A program made the translations under genes and the position numbers. DNA of 64,000 nt from Pseudisothecium myosuroides (taxonomy: Eukaryota; Streptophyta; Bryopsida; Hypnales; Lembophyllaceae): assembly GCA_951799445.1 (NCBI GenBank), contig OX637288.1, positions 32,591,288 through 32,655,287 on the forward strand, given 5' to 3'. The notes beneath the pieces are model-generated. The model saw only the letters and a program-made list of their open reading frames with translations, had not been told where the DNA came from and searched no databases. Positions 1-13,014 of this stretch are shown piece after piece (position 1 is the stretch's first letter; each line of letters starts with the position of its first letter).

Positions 1-580
1 TTGTTTTTGAAAAAGGGAAGAAAATGGGGTGAAAAAAATGGAGAAAAAAATGGGGCACAAAATAGAAAAGGTATTGGAAAAAAAGATGGGTGGGGGGAAA
101 GGAAAATAAAATAGGAAAAAAAAGTGGACCCAAAATTGAGGAAGAAATAGGAGGAAAAAATGGGGGAAAAGAATGGGAACAAAATAAATAATTTTCAAAA
201 AAATTGACATCTAAAGAATACAACAACAATAGAAAAATAGAAAAAAAGAAGGAAATTTAAAACTAACTCTTTCTCTCTTTGGAAAAAGATTTACAAATCA
301 TTTTTATAATTGAATTATTTTTTGGAAAAAGGAGAGCAAGCAATGACACGACTGCAATCCATTTTTTCAAAAAATGGGAAGGAAGACAATTGAATTAAAG
401 GGACAAAATTTTGGAAATTTTTTAAAAAGGGAATTTTGAAAATCAAAGTGAAATGAGTAAAGAATAGGAGAAGAATATAAAGAAGAAGGCAAAACGGAAA
501 GAGAGAACGATCTACAATTTTTTTTTTAATTGGGAATGAACTCGTCCGTGCAAAAGACAATGTGAAGTGTTCAGTAAAGA
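1..580. repeat. A/G-rich low-complexity DNA
   Basis: The plus strand is strongly purine-rich. Runs of GAAAA and short blocks like AAAAAATGGGG recur irregularly over roughly the first 300 bases and fade to simple A-rich sequence by about 560. No exon-like coding pattern is seen. The only open frames are by-products of the skewed composition. Confidence 0.6.
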
Positions 581-620
581 AGGTGGCTTTTTCTTTCCAG
601 TTCTTTCTGTAAAAACTACG

Positions 621-662
621 AATGACTTCAAATGACTCCTACACAGTCATTTGAAAGTCATT
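621..662. repeat. TGACT-rich hairpin
   Basis: AATGACTTCAAATGACT at 621-637 faces its inverse at 645-662, with one bulged A and a 7-base loop. A further GGAGTCATTC follows at about 666. The arms are themselves built from repeated TGACT/AGTCA units, which resemble bZIP or W-box cores. No gene next to it is recognised, so a regulatory role is only a possibility. Confidence 0.6.
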
Positions 663-999
663 ACGGAGTCATTCCTAAGTAGCACGCAATTACCCCTGCA
701 GTCAGCTCTTTACTCTGCTGCGACTAGGTCCCATTTGGTAGATTTCAAGGAGTCCACGTCAAAAGTTCGACGACGCAGTTGACGACAAGCTGCGGATGAA
801 GAGAAGCGGTCATCAACTCCTCATCCCACAGTCACGCCTGTGACTACAGCACAACTCGGAGGCTGTGAAGCTAACGCCGCTGATGCAATTAGGGAGCTGT
901 AGTCATTCTCTAGTCATTGTGGACATGAAGTCGTTCTTCCCCAGTCGCATATTGGCCCTTTTTCTTGTAGTGGTAAACCTTTTTTTTTTAATTTGTAAA

Positions 1000-1700
1000 A
1001 ATTGCAACAAAAACGAATCTAGTATGCTATTGTCTCAAGAAGATGTTATGATTGCCCACAAAACAAGAAGCTCCATAACTTTCACATCACTAATCCAAAT
1101 GGAATGAGTCAAAGCTTTCCATGTAGTTAAATATGTAATCTATGAGAAGAAAAATTAATTTTTTAATGTAAAGTTTTTGTTAATTTAGTTTGTTGCCCAG
1201 CAAGTTCAAATTTGTGCTTAGGATGGTATAAATTTATTCCTAGGCACTAGTTTAAAAAAAATCATATTCTCCAAAAGCTAATTTTTTTTCTATCTTAAAA
1301 AAAAATTCAAAAAATTGTGCCAAAAATTGAGATCATAGGAACTTGCCCAAACTTTCATTTGTTTCCTAAAGGACCAATAAGACTTTAGGGATTATGCCTA
1401 GAGTGAATCATAAAAAAGTAAAAGTTGAAAACATTTGCAATCAAAACTTTGAGATATGTATTCTAACTCCTAAAATTCCATGACTATGTTTTCACCAAAA
1501 ACGCTCCAAAACTACCATTTCTATTACAAGTAGCAAATTTGGGAAAAATAAATTACGGACACATGTAATCGTAGGATCTTGTAGTATCCTAAATTGAGAA
1601 CATGTGGAAAAAATTTGAGAAATTTCCACCACAAGGATTGCAAGATATGAGCTTTTGAATTTACAAAAAGTAAATATGCTTACAATATGTCCTAGAGTAT
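1000..1700 (-). repeat. Two adjoining fragments of the TTAA element family
   Basis: Bases from about 1000 to 1390 match the tail of the element at 7869-8814, ending in a degraded TTTAGGG terminus. Bases from about 1466 to 1680 match the head of the same element, starting CTCCTAAAA and followed by the shared ACTATGTTTTCACC stretch. The tail comes before the head, so these are two separate truncated copies side by side. No gene is seen here. Confidence 0.55.
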
Positions 1701-2281
1701 TGTATGCTTGCAATATGCATACCATTACAACATTGTATTGTGAGAAATTGTTATCTACATACCGGTATTTTTTTTTTTCTAGTACAATTGCAAGCTGCTC
1801 TTATTTTAACTAGTGTTCTCAAACCACTGGAATTACTTTCGGGCAGAGGAGTACTAACAATGTAAATGAAAAAGGAGCTGCAAGCTGGTGATGAAGCAAA
1901 GCAAAGCAAATCACTTCCACATGTCTTTACGCTACTGCCAAGAGAATGCGCTTTCAGTGGAATTTTTGCGAGAGCACGGAAGTGCAGCTTTATCAACTGC
2001 TTACTCGGACGTGAGGACGTTGAGATTTCAAGTGTTCAAATCCAAGAATGCATTCCTCCACTGAGAGGACAAGAACTTTCAGCATCGAACTCACTGATCT
2101 ATCACAATCAATCGAAATCGGTGAAATTAAATTCACATTTTATTGCTCTGCTCATGAGAAGCGAATCATGGTACAATATACTACATTGGACACGATATCT
2201 TCTGCATCTCGTATGTACAAATGATCACAGGTGCGTGAATGCTCGGTGATCTTGCATGGCCGCATCCTAATTAAGGGAACT

Positions 2282-3055
2282 CTACACCGCAGTTGCAACA
2301 GGGGCTCCGTGGTGAGGATTCTTCACAGCGTGGTGCCCAGGAGCGTTGCCGTAGCCTTCGTTCGTGACGGAGCCGGCGTGCGTGGCCAACAAGTATAGCA
2401 ACTCGAACAGCGACAAGATAATCATGAATGCTTCCACGGTTTTCTGCTCAACAAAAAACAACAACATTAATTAATTAGGTCGAAATTCAAGAACTCTCGA
2501 AACGGCAAATTCATAATGCCTGTTGTATCGCACTAAACGTTGAACACTGAAACACAACATTGCAATTGGTTGGAACAACATTACAGGAGTCTCAACCTAT
2601 TAAACGCTTTGAGTTTGCATAATGATAAATTTACTCTTGGATAGACAGAAACGAGTTAGCTAGCCGAGGATTGATGGATTCTTAGAGCTTACCAGCCTCT
2701 TGCTGCGTCCATATCGGGTGTGAATCTCCTTGCACGCCAAACCCATGGCCAACAGAGTCAGCAACCACGCGATCAGAGACGTCGCGGCCGCGGCAGCCAG
2801 GCTCTCCGTGCGCCACACGCGGACGTGGTGCGCACCAGCGAACACCGACGCCAGGCCGGCCATGCACGCGATGAGCACGACGGGGATGAACACGGGCGTC
2901 ACCACGTTGCCGATGGGCAGGTCGTCGTTCTGGCCCGCGTTGGCGTCCAAGTTGCGGTTCAGAATAGATCCCGCCAGGCACGCCGCAATGAAGTAGAGGC
3001 AGAAGTTGATCACCATCAGCGGGGCCGTCAACCCCCTTCCAATGCCGAACGCCAT
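2282..3055 (-). CDS. AWPM-19-like plasma membrane protein, copy 1
   Basis: Two exons on the minus strand: 3055-2693 (121 codons) and 2443-2282 (53 codons plus stop), joined across a 249-base intron with GT-AG ends, giving 174 residues. Four hydrophobic segments are visible at about residues 11-32, 50-73, 84-107 and 125-146. The family's conserved stretch WLLTLLAMGLACKEIH precedes the intron and KTVEAFMIILSLFELLY follows it. AWPM-19 proteins are ABA- and stress-induced plasma membrane proteins, and a rice member (OsPM1) is reported to mediate ABA uptake. The exons are clearly GC-richer than their surroundings. The C-terminus reads GHHAVKNPHHG, closest to copy 4. An upstream ABRE-like site supports ABA control. 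Family assignment is secure; transport activity is inferred. Confidence 0.9.
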
Positions 3056-3270
3056 CGCTGCAAAATCCTCAGCTCACAACACTCCACGACACTGAAAACG
3101 GAAGCTCAGGCAGTCCAAGCAAGCTCGGCGATGGCGGTGGTGGAAGCTTTGGAAGTTGACTTACTGGAGTGAGAGAGTGATCGGGTTTATGAGCTTTATG
3201 TTGCGAGGAAGACGACGATGACTACCTCGACCTCCGGAGTTTTGCCACGTCGTGAGTGACAAGTGTCACC
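3056..3270 (-). promoter_or_regulatory. Promoter block of AWPM-19 copy 1 (ABRE-like site plus palindrome)
   Basis: Reading towards the gene, a GTGACA-spacer-TGTCAC inverted repeat lies at 3256-3269 and an ABRE-like GACGTGGC (plus-strand GCCACGTC) at 3244-3251, 189 bases before the ATG. An AT-rich, TATA-like CATAAAGCTCATAAA follows near 3190-3205. The same order is found before the other three copies. Binding by ABF/ABI5-type bZIP factors is what such a site usually means but is not shown here. Confidence 0.6.
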
Positions 3271-5779
3271 ATGTGAATATGCAGGACTGCAGGAGCGATA
3301 ATGCGGGGGCTGCAATGAGCTGGAGTTCCCGTTTGGGCTGTGCGTGTGCCGCGTGGCTTGTGAACCGTTGGGAGCAGCATCTCGAATTTGCGGTTTCATT
3401 CCGTTCGGCAATCCGCTGCAACTTTTGTTTCATTTTTGACTTAAGCGGTTGTCCGCGTGACCCTGCAAGACCGGAGGAACTAAAAGCGAAGAGCCAAAGG
3501 CGGACCCATCTGAAGTAGTCGTCCGAACAACGCTCGGAGGTGAAGATTTTGGAATGTTACTCCAAATTTTTCATCTACAAGTATGCAATGGTTTTGCCAT
3601 GTATGATCAAAACATCATGTGTTCAACAGTATTGTTGCACAGCATCAAATCACATCGGCTATGCAACAATTGTGTCTGTTGCGTATTGCAGCCACCGGGT
3701 GTGCAATATACTGCAACAATATCATTTCAATAGTGAACAGTAGCCAAAATGCAGCTGTACTGCATCACTATTACCCTGATTGAAGGGCATTCTTTTATGA
3801 GTCACTTTTTGATTCGATGGACCTGAGAGCAACTCCATTGCAAGCTCAAAGTGGAACTGGACCTCAGTGTAGAGAAAAGATGGTGGTTTAGGGCTTTAGG
3901 GTCCCCATGGCATCACTGCTATGCCTTTCTGGTGTTCCTAGGTGTACTCTAGGCCTACACCATTATTAAGGTCCTTTGAGACCGCGCCAAAGCTCATGCA
4001 ACGACTCCAATCCAAACCCTTTGACTACGGTGGAATCATTCTTTTTCATGCAGCAAGGACCCATTTGTTGTGCAACTGCTACTGCACTTACTTAAGATGG
4101 GGTGAGAGGGAGTGGCAGTATATAGGGCAGTCACGAGAAGGTCACCACTACCAACTGTCTCTGATGATGCCTTCAATGATGCAAAATAAGTTGGATAAAA
4201 TGTTGGTGAGGGATGAAGTGTGGATGCATTGCAACTGCTCTGTAGGAGGATTTGTCTCCATAGAAGCTATCTTGAGGAATTTACAAATAGCTACCTTATC
4301 AAAAGGTGAGTGAATGTTTCATAGACAAAGTCTCTCATAGTGTAGTAACTTGATTTTTTACAAATGACCATGTGCATTTTATGCAAACAAAACTCAAGTA
4401 GAATTATATTTTCCAATCCAATAAATATTAAAATTTCTACGGAATTCCAAAAGTAGTTCACCTTAGAAATACAAGACTACACATAGGCAATGGCCATGAG
4501 TGTCCAAAATATTACCTATAATCATCTTCAAAAAAATCTTAAACCAATTCCTTTGAGTCCTATTTCTACCCAAACTACAATAAATCCTAAAATCAACACC
4601 TTTGAAGAACCTCCCTAAAGAGTGAGGATTTCAATCAATCTCAAGATATAATTCACAAATTGCTAAACCATGGACAGATGTGGCAACATCACCAAATTAG
4701 GTAGCCAAAGAATTGACTACCTTCTTGATAACTAACTGCCTTTCGTTGGTGATCCTCTTATCTACAGTTCTCTTAAATCGTTCATTGGACACTTTCAGTC
4801 CTCAAAATCCTTTCAAGGGTAAACACCACTACTCAAGTCGTTTGTCATTCATTGAGAGTTGTGAAGGCTTCTTCATTGTCTCCCGCTCGTCTAACCTTTA
4901 CGCATTTTCTTTTCACTTTGCCACTGTTGGAATTCAACAAAGACGGAATTGCGATGATTTCGTAGGTGAAATTATCGGGTCACGCGTGGTACTTCACTGT
5001 TGGACACGCATTCAAAACTGTAATGATTTGTACTTCTTACGAAGAAGCTTTCAAACTGTCCTACTGTCCCAAAACGGATTTCGGCACAGAATTGTCAATT
5101 TCTGACGTGATCGATTGCTGCCTCTTCGGTACAGGCTACTATTCAACATTTTTTCAAATAATTAAATACATGTGGGAATAGAATATCTCGGAAGCTGTAT
5201 TGCGCTGCGGAGAAATTCCTGAAACTCAGGAAGTGTCAATGGCAATTATATCACTGTGTACGAATTTCTTATACAGTTCTGAAGGAGATTATGGACGACT
5301 GGAAGTGATCATAGTTGACAACCAAACACCCATTCAAAGCTCAGTAACCGTAGACTTGTATCCAAGAGCTGCTCTTACCTCTCGGTAATCTGACCAACCA
5401 AAGGTATTTAAGTAACCGTAGTTAAGGTATTACTCAAGATACAGGTCAGAATAATAAGGAGATACAAAACGTCTCCCTTGCACATCATGAAACAATTGCA
5501 GAAGAAATCGTAACTGACGACAGAGATTTGCACAGAATTACCAAAACCTTTCAAAATTTATCCATTCACTCCGCATCCACCTGAGTAATAACTTACAATC
5601 CGATTAAATTCGGGGACATTTTATCGCTCTGCTAATCGCAGGAAAACACTCATGGTACAATATGCTACATAGAATTTGATACCGTCTGTATCTCGTATAT
5701 AAAAAAGGACCCCATGCCAGTGCTAGAACGTTGGCTCATCAACTAATGTACAGACCTTTGTATTACATTACAGGGACCT

Positions 5780-6541
5780 CTACACCGCGGTCGCAACAGG
5801 GGCTCCCTGGTTGGGATTCTTCACAGCTCGGTGTCCAGGAGCGTTGCCATAACCTTCGTGGGTAACGGAGCCCGCGTGCGTGGCCAACAAGTAGAGCAAC
5901 TCGAACAGCGATAAGATGATCATGAACGCTTCCACGGTTTTCTGCTCAACCAAAACCAACAAGAGAATAATTAATTAGGTCCAAAATTCAAGAACTCTCG
6001 AAGTTCCAAAAATTTTAAGCCTGTCGTAATTTTGTCATCATCGATTCTGCAAAGACCATAATCCACTTACAAATGCACGCTCTGTAGCTCGCTGGTACAT
6101 TAATTAAAGAACGGCATAGAAAAGTATGACTGCATGCTGAGGTAAGCAGAGAATATAACGGACTTATGCTGTGCTTACCAGTCTCTTGCTGTGTCCGTAT
6201 CGGGTGTGAATCTCCTTGCACGCCAAACCCATGGCCAACAAAGTCAGCAACCACGCGATCAGAGACGTCGCCGCAGCTGCCGCCAGGCTCTCCGTGCCCC
6301 ACACGCGGACGTGGTGCGCGCCAGCGAACACCGACGCCAGCCCAGCCATGCACGCTATGAGCACGACGGGGATGAACACGGGCGTCACCACGTTGCCGAT
6401 AGGCAGGTCGTCGTTCTGGCCCGCGTTGGTGTCCAAGTTGCGGTTCAGAATGGAGCCCGCCAGGCACGCCGCAATGAAGTAGAGGCAGAAGTTGATCACC
6501 ATCAGCGGGGCTGTCAACCCCCTTCCAATCCCGAACGCCAT
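5780..6541 (-). CDS. AWPM-19-like plasma membrane protein, copy 2
   Basis: Two exons on the minus strand: 6541-6179 and 5941-5780, with a 237-base intron, giving 174 residues. The ATG in the GCGATGGC context, shared by all copies, was chosen. Topology is the same as copy 1, with four membrane segments and a short cytosolic-type tail ending APVATAV. Private changes include Thr for Ala in the DANAGQ loop, Gly for Arg in VWRTESL and His for Arg in RYGRSKRL. The C-terminal NPNQG and the start of the intron match copy 3, its partner in the other arm. Probably functional: no frameshift, stop or splice-site damage is seen. Confidence 0.9.
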
Positions 6542-6775
6542 CGCTGCCAAATCCTCAGCTCACAACACTCCAATGCACTGAAAACGGAAGCTCAGGGGAT
6601 CCAAGCAACACTGCGAGCGAGCTCGGCGATGGCGGTGGTGGGAGCTTGAGTACTGAACTGGACTGACAGACTGATCGACTTTATGAGCTTTAAGTTATGC
6701 TGCGAGGAAGACGACGAAGACGGCGACCTTGAGCCCTTGGGTTGGTGCCACGTCATGGGGTGACAAGTGGCAGTA
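6542..6775 (-). promoter_or_regulatory. Promoter block of AWPM-19 copy 2
   Basis: The ABRE-like GACGTGGC (GCCACGTC on the plus strand) is at 6747-6754, 206 bases before the ATG. The neighbouring palindrome at 6760-6772 is damaged in one arm (GTGACA kept, TGTCAC changed to TGGCA). The same CATAAAGC-type AT-rich block lies between this and the gene. Confidence 0.55.
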
Positions 6776-7868
6776 CAAGAGGATTGGAGGGGAAAATGGA
6801 GACTTTACAATCTGTAATTAGCTGGCATTTCGGATTGCCTACGTGTACTGGGCAGGAAAAAAATTTCAAATCATTGGAGGTCGGGTAGCCCGCACATGAA
6901 CAAATGAATCCTTAACCCTTAAATGCCCATTCAAGGCCTTTTTGGATTTAAAAACATCATTGCTTTTGAAGTGTTATAGGTCTAACTGTGAGTAAAGTGT
7001 AGAGATTTCTATCCGTACAATCTTATAGTGTACGTGTTGTAAATGATGTGAATCAAATTTGGAGTCATTTGGCTACATGGATTGCAAGATTATAATTGGT
7101 TTAGTGCTAAAAATAGATACTAAAATTTTCACAGCAACACATTTGGAGGTGAAATTCAATTTCTAAACCTTTCAAATGAAAAAATTGTAAACTATAATGT
7201 GCTTTAGAACCAACGTACAAAGACATTAGCGAAAGAAAACATCATTCAAATGAGTCATTGTGTTTGCAAAATGGCTTTGAAATGTCAAAAAAATAGCAAA
7301 AAAAAGTTGCAAGAAATTTTTTCGAAGGCTTAACCTCCTTCTACTAAAATGCTTTTTAGACACTTGTAACTTCTTGGAATACAGTGGGATCTCTCTTACT
7401 ACATATTCTCTTAGTGCATAATATGTGGTAAGAGAGTTTGTACTTTGAAGCATTTATTTCTGAACAGTAGTTGGAGGTCTTGTAGTTAGAGGCTACTTTA
7501 GCCACTGGTCAGTATTACACCTGTACAATTGCATAAAACCTCTTTCAGTGCATAGTCCCAACACTAGCTACGCACTAAGGCCCAACTTACACGTGAGCCT
7601 GGTGGGCAAAAAACTAAAAGACAAGAACAATGTCACCAATGATCGATAACTCTCACGATAACTGTGTGGAAGTAGAAGAAAGAGTTCCATTGATAACAGT
7701 GTATTTCATAGTGTAGAAGGAGCATAAAAGTACTTTCTATATTTCGGCATTATTGTTGACTGTTCTCACCCACGGATACATGTGAGTTGACCCTAAGAGA
7801 GGTTGTCCTGTAATATGAAATTTCAAACACACAAAGTAAGCTAGAAGCACTAGTAACCGATCATTTAA

Positions 7869-8814
7869 CCCCTAATGGTCAGAGACTATGTTTTCACCAA
7901 AACCGCTACAAAACTGCCATTTCTAATACAAGTACCAAACTTTAGAAAAAAAATAAATTTAGACGTATGTAACCGTAAGATCTTATAGAACACTGGTTTG
8001 AGAAGATGTGGAAAAAATTTCAGAATTTTCTACCGTGCGGATTGGAAGATATTAGCGTCTGAATTGACAAAAACCCTTTTTTTGTCCCTGCAAAAATCCG
8101 GCAGTTGCACTTCACAAGGTCACATTTGTATGAAATAATGACCAAAATGGTGGTTACTCTTTGGATTCATTCTTCTAGGCAACTTAGCTACATGCTTGAA
8201 AAATTTCGGATCGTTTGGAATTGCACAACATATAGGAAAAAAATAGTAAGTAGAAAGAAGTAGAGAATGATTCAAAACACTAAATTGTTAAGAATTTATT
8301 TATGGAATTGAAAAATGCCAATCCCAATGGTTGTAATATTCTAATAAATGATCTACATCCAATGTTTTATATTTTTTTTCAAAAATATTGGAAATTGAGT
8401 TAAATAAAGGACTTCAAAGTTTATTTTAGAGTAGAGATTCTATAACTACCCTCAAACTAAGAATCCTCATAACTTTTGACATATTAATCCAAATGGAATG
8501 ATTTAAAGCTTTCCACGTACATATAAATCTAAAGAACCAATTTCAAATTTTTATTTATAAAAAAAATGATTTTTAAAGAATTTTTTTGAGCTACTCGGGC
8601 TGCTCGCCGTACACAAAAAATTACATATCATACAATAACTTTTTAACCATGTAGTGAAAAGTTACGAAAATTGTTGGGCCTTAAAGCTACTCCTCGGGCA
8701 CATCTTGTGTGAAAATTTCAAAGAAAAAAAATAAAAACTCCAGTTGTAATGAGCCGCCCAAAATCGCTATGTTGTCAAAAAAAAGGTGTTTGGACCTTTA
8801 GGGGTTAAGCAATT
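7869..8814 (-). mobile_element. TTAA-flanked non-autonomous element, copy B (946 bp)
   Basis: The ends are CCCCTAATGG and CCTTTAGGGG, an inverted pair, and both sides carry TTAA (7865-7868 and 8815-8818). The interior matches copies C and D in reverse orientation, including the conserved part reading TCATAACTTTTGACATATT near 8468. No transposase frame is present. The 4-base TTAA duplication and CCC-starting ends resemble piggyBac-type elements. Confidence 0.7.
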
Positions 8815-9759
8815 TTGGAGCAGATTGTATGTTGTATGAGGTGATGGAAATTTTTCCCATGCAGGAAGATAAGAAATATCGGATTAGCAAAATTTTCAGA
8901 ATTTTATTCCCAAAATTGAAATTACTGTGAATTTTGGGAGCCAAAAAGTACTCTTCACCAATAGCCAACATCTAGAGTCTTTCAATTCCGATCATAGCCA
9001 AACTACTTTCTCGCTCATTACTTTGGGGCATGTGCCATGACCTTATAAGTCCCTACCTTGAAAAGGACAATAAACACACATTCCAAGCTTGAGTTCCAGC
9101 CTTGGTTGGAAATAGCGCACCCTACAGATTGGGTATTGGGCGTGCTTCTACCTTCAGTTAGACGAGAATGTGCCGCATTTCTTTTGTACTATTCAATCTT
9201 AGTTAAGCCTTCCTCTGACACTGACCCTTCGTACACTGACCCTTTGTACGAGCAGGGACAGAAAAAATTTCGAAGTTGGTGAGAATGGCAGAGCCGTGAG
9301 AATGGCCACGTAGGCTTCCCGCCACCTGCGATGATTGGAAAACTCATTTCCAACCAGTGTGACCAGGACACGGTGGCTGTGAGTGCCACGTGGATTCGGT
9401 ACAGTTGGAAACGTCAAAATCTTTCTGCTAATAATGGACGAGTGCTGACGTGTGTAAGAACTGGTGGCCAGTTGGGTTGTTCCGTGTTTTTGGCTTTTTG
9501 TGTTTCTTTCTGAATTTTAAAAGGAATTGCCCAACCAGTCGGTTTGAGAAATCTTAGGTGCCTGAGTGGGTTGGACACGAAGTTCAAAATCATCTATTTT
9601 TGGACATCCGGGCCAGCGTGTTTTTTTTCTGGTGATTTATCGCCAGATTGTCAGTGCTGTATAAGCCACTGCGCCTGGTTCCCTTCGAAAATTGACCTTT
9701 GGTGGGAGGCCACGCAGGGCTTTATTGTAGAGCTACAATTCCAAAAAAACCTCGCTGAT

Positions 9760-10050
9760 CCGGGCTTGTGATTCATGTACGGTGGAAACACCCAAAACCG
9801 TCAATATCAAGCAATTCAGTATACTTGGAGTTACCTTTTCCTAAAAATAATGTTTTTATAGTACTAGCAAGTGAAAATCATGAATACTCAAAAAAAAATT
9901 AGATTTTTCGGATGTGGTATGTAATTTCTATGATTTTTCAAAGAGTCGGCTCCCTAGACCACTGAAATTGTCACATAGGTGGACCCTAAACTGAAATCTG
10001 CAAAAATCAATAGTTAGCAAATCAAAGTTAAATATATGTCCTTCAAATGC
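9760..10050 (+). repeat. Dispersed repeat, copy 1
   Basis: This stretch matches 29950-30250 on the same strand, with shared blocks such as AACACCCAAAAC, GAAAATCATGAA and CTCCCTAG-CCACT. A shorter piece is seen in reverse at about 12600-12740. There is no coding frame and the ends are not defined. It may be part of a larger decayed transposon. Confidence 0.5.
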
Positions 10051-10791
10051 GCCAGTGAATGAGTGTTAAGCATGAGTAGGACACATTGATGAAAGTCTAT
10101 GGACATATTTAGTGCCAGTCTAGGGTACAAGAATGGGAACATGGATGCTTTTGGGTGTTTTTACATTACAATACTTTCACTATTAGTGTTATCTTAATCC
10201 GTAAACGAAGGCTTGGGTAAAAAATTAGAAAATACTTCCCAAATTGTTAAAAAACAACACTTGAAATATTCAAAACGGAGTACAAATTTGAAACGTTTTC
10301 ATTCAAACAACCATACCATAAGTATCAATGGACAAAGTCCAAAAGTAGATAATTATATAAAAGATGCAGTATACAATATACTACATATTACCATGGAAGT
10401 TTGAAGAAAAGATTAGTTGAGATTTAAAAGAAAATTAATTTCAATATTAACCATGTCTAAAACTTCATTTTGTGCGCCATAATTTGGAATTACTATATAT
10501 TTTGTCAGTTTTTTTTAAAACTCCCAAAAAGTTCTTGTACCTTAGCATGTTGGTATACATGATTCCAGATTGTTGTACACAAAAATGGAAGGAAGTTGAC
10601 GTTCATAGAATATAAAATTTTCACAAATTTGACAAACATGCAAACATAATGTTAGTTCTCACAATATTTGAATTTTTTTTTGTGGAATTGCAAACATGGG
10701 ATAGCATTAGCTATTGTGGAGAGAGTACAGGTTGCAGCATGGACCATTGTTACATCCTAATGTTCTTGCATTTGAAATATTTGTTGAATAA

Positions 10792-11719
10792 CCCCTAAAG
10801 GACTGGCATGCGTTTTTTGTCCGTATAGAAATTTTTGGACAGGTCCGTGTGACTAGAGATTTCTATATTTAAAGCTGAAATTTTAATAGAAGGTGGGCAC
10901 GAGGAATATCTATCATATGCACTAAATTTCAGCACATTTGGAAATAGGAGTCAAAAGTTATGGCCAAATATGTTACTTTTTTTTTGTAATTGGGCAATCC
11001 GGGCAGCAAGAAAAATTTGGCAAAAATTTGATTTTAATTTTTTTTCTTCTTGTAGATTATATTTTTGTCTATCTGGAAAGCTTTGATTCATTTCATTTGG
11101 ATTTGTTATGAGAAAGTTATGGACATTCTTGTTTTTCGGGCAATTAGAGCATCTTCTTGAAAAAAATAACTTGTAGGATTCTTTTCTAAATGCTATTTTT
11201 GCAATTTTTCAAGAAACTAAAATTCTCATGGTTTAGTTTACTTGCTAGAACAATCTCACCATCGGGATTAGTGTATTTTAATTCCATCTAAAATATATTA
11301 ATGTTTTAGATTTTCCTTCTATCTTGTACCTACTTCTACTTAATAATTTTCTTAGGAATGATAATTAAGTATTTCTGAATTATTTTTTTTCCCCTAGACT
11401 CTCAACTCAATTCTCTACTATAAAGATTTAAGCACAAAACTCTGTAGTGCAAAAATTTTAAGTTAAAAATGTTTAAAGTCAAAAAATCTAGTCCCGCAAT
11501 GTACTGAAATACTTGTTTTTTCCACTTTAAACGCAGATATCTTGCAATCTGAGTAGTCAAAAATTCTGAAATTTCTTCCACACATTCTCATACTAGTTAG
11601 GTGTAAGATCCTACGGTTAGATGTGCAAAAAAAACATTTTTCATTTTTTTTACTCTTTGCTATAGAAATGGCAGTTTTGATGGTTTTTTGGCAGAAAGAA
11701 GGCCTTGGGCCTTTAGGGG
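10792..11719 (+). mobile_element. TTAA-type non-autonomous element, copy C (928 bp)
   Basis: Ends are CCCCTAAAGG and CCTTTAGGGG. The flanks are ATAA on both sides (10788-10791 and 11720-11723) as a direct repeat. This non-palindromic copy shows that the four bases are a target duplication and not part of the inverted ends. The interior matches copy D, including the stretch around AGAAAGTTATGGACATTCTT near 11110. No transposase is encoded. Confidence 0.7.
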
Positions 11720-13014
11720 ATAAGACAATGAGTTCAATTTATATTTTACAATCGTATAATGCATTTTTATATTCAATTTTTGAAGACAAAGACTAGCTAG
11801 TTCATGATGCATATAATTGATCCAACAAGTCCAACAAATGAAATTATCATTTTCAATATCATGGGATTATTCATAGGATTTGTAAACTTGTAGCCCTAAT
11901 TTAGTCATGAAACAACAAGCTTATCATCCCAATTAGTCATTTGAAAATTTTGCTCTAAATAGATGAATACTTGCACTCCTCATTTTTGTTATTATTTCAT
12001 CCAACACTTTTTTGCCTTCTATTGTGTCCTAAAGTCAAAGCAAAGCCCTGTGTAGTCAAATGGAATTAAAGTAAGTAGATGAAACAAAAAGAATTTTTTT
12101 GTGTGCATTGAAGTGTGCAAAACCGTTGATTTTCTAAATCAAAAATGTTGGCCCACATGGCTCTTTGGGGAAGTTTAATAAAAGCAGAGGAGACAAGTTT
12201 CTAATAACCAAGAAACAATTTTTGACATTGGAATTGAACTTTTTGGTTGCTTTTGGTTTGAATACAAGGCAAAGGTATTCCTAGGATGTAGCTTCTTCCT
12301 AGTCACATAGAATAGAGAGCTTTATCAAATTTGACAAACACAATAATTGCAATTGTTTCTATAAAATATGACAAGTTGAAAACACACCAAAACGGTTGTA
12401 TATCCATTCTTGACAAGTAAACTTCTACAAAAAGTTTCCACGAAAATGCAAATATAGTATCCTTATACTTAACTGCAATTGGTGGACTGATGATTATCTA
12501 AATTTTGGTTTTATGACCAAGCTATGTAACAATTTTAGTAGCCTAACTAGGAGCTTCCAGCCTTCCATTTTGAAAATTCATAGTCAATTACACGCCTTAT
12601 CCAAAAATTCTATTTTTTGGTTTTGAAAACTCATGATTTTCAATTGCTAATACTATGAAAATGTTTTTTTTCTTGAAAAAGCTGCCTCCAATTATGCTGA
12701 ATTGCTTAATGTGACAAATTTGAGTGTTTTCACCTTAAGGTAATTACATCTAATTTTGATTGCTTTTTGAAACCGACCAGTCTAGATTCTTGCCTAAAAT
12801 GTACATCTACTCTTCATAAGAGTCTATGGTCGGCTTTAGAAATACCTATTTTTTAACACTTTGAAAATCTGTAATTTATTCATATGCTGTTCAAAAAATG
12901 CATTCTGAGAGAATCTAGAATCTCCTTTTGACTACCAATAAGACCCCACAATAGATTTTTCAGCATAGAAATGGAAATCATGTTGAATTGTTTATTTGTG
13001 CAATTTTAGGTGTA

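Larger units (their letters stand above)
2090..6800 (-). repeat. Left arm of a large inverted duplication
   Basis: This block, read on the minus strand, aligns by eye with 15670-21380 on the plus strand. It holds AWPM-19 copies 2 and 1 in that order, plus shared non-coding DNA: 4440-5700 matches 16760-18060, and 3240-4320 matches 18840-19830. The right arm is about 1 kb longer, partly because of an insertion near 18240-18850 and a longer intron in copy 4. The arm edges are approximate because similarity decays gradually. Confidence 0.8.

Noticed and set aside
2682..2981. Same-strand alternative frame over AWPM-19 exon 1, also at 15992-16291 and 20089-20445
   Set aside because: Out-of-frame shadow of the conserved exon. 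Similarity between copies follows from the real frame.
2720..3172. Long open frame antisense to exon 1 of AWPM-19 copy 1, with similar antisense frames at 6191-6649, 15792-16295 and 19919-20419
   Set aside because: They exist because the real exons are GC-rich at third positions. They cross the splice site, have Arg/His/Gln-rich nonsense composition and resemble no protein family.
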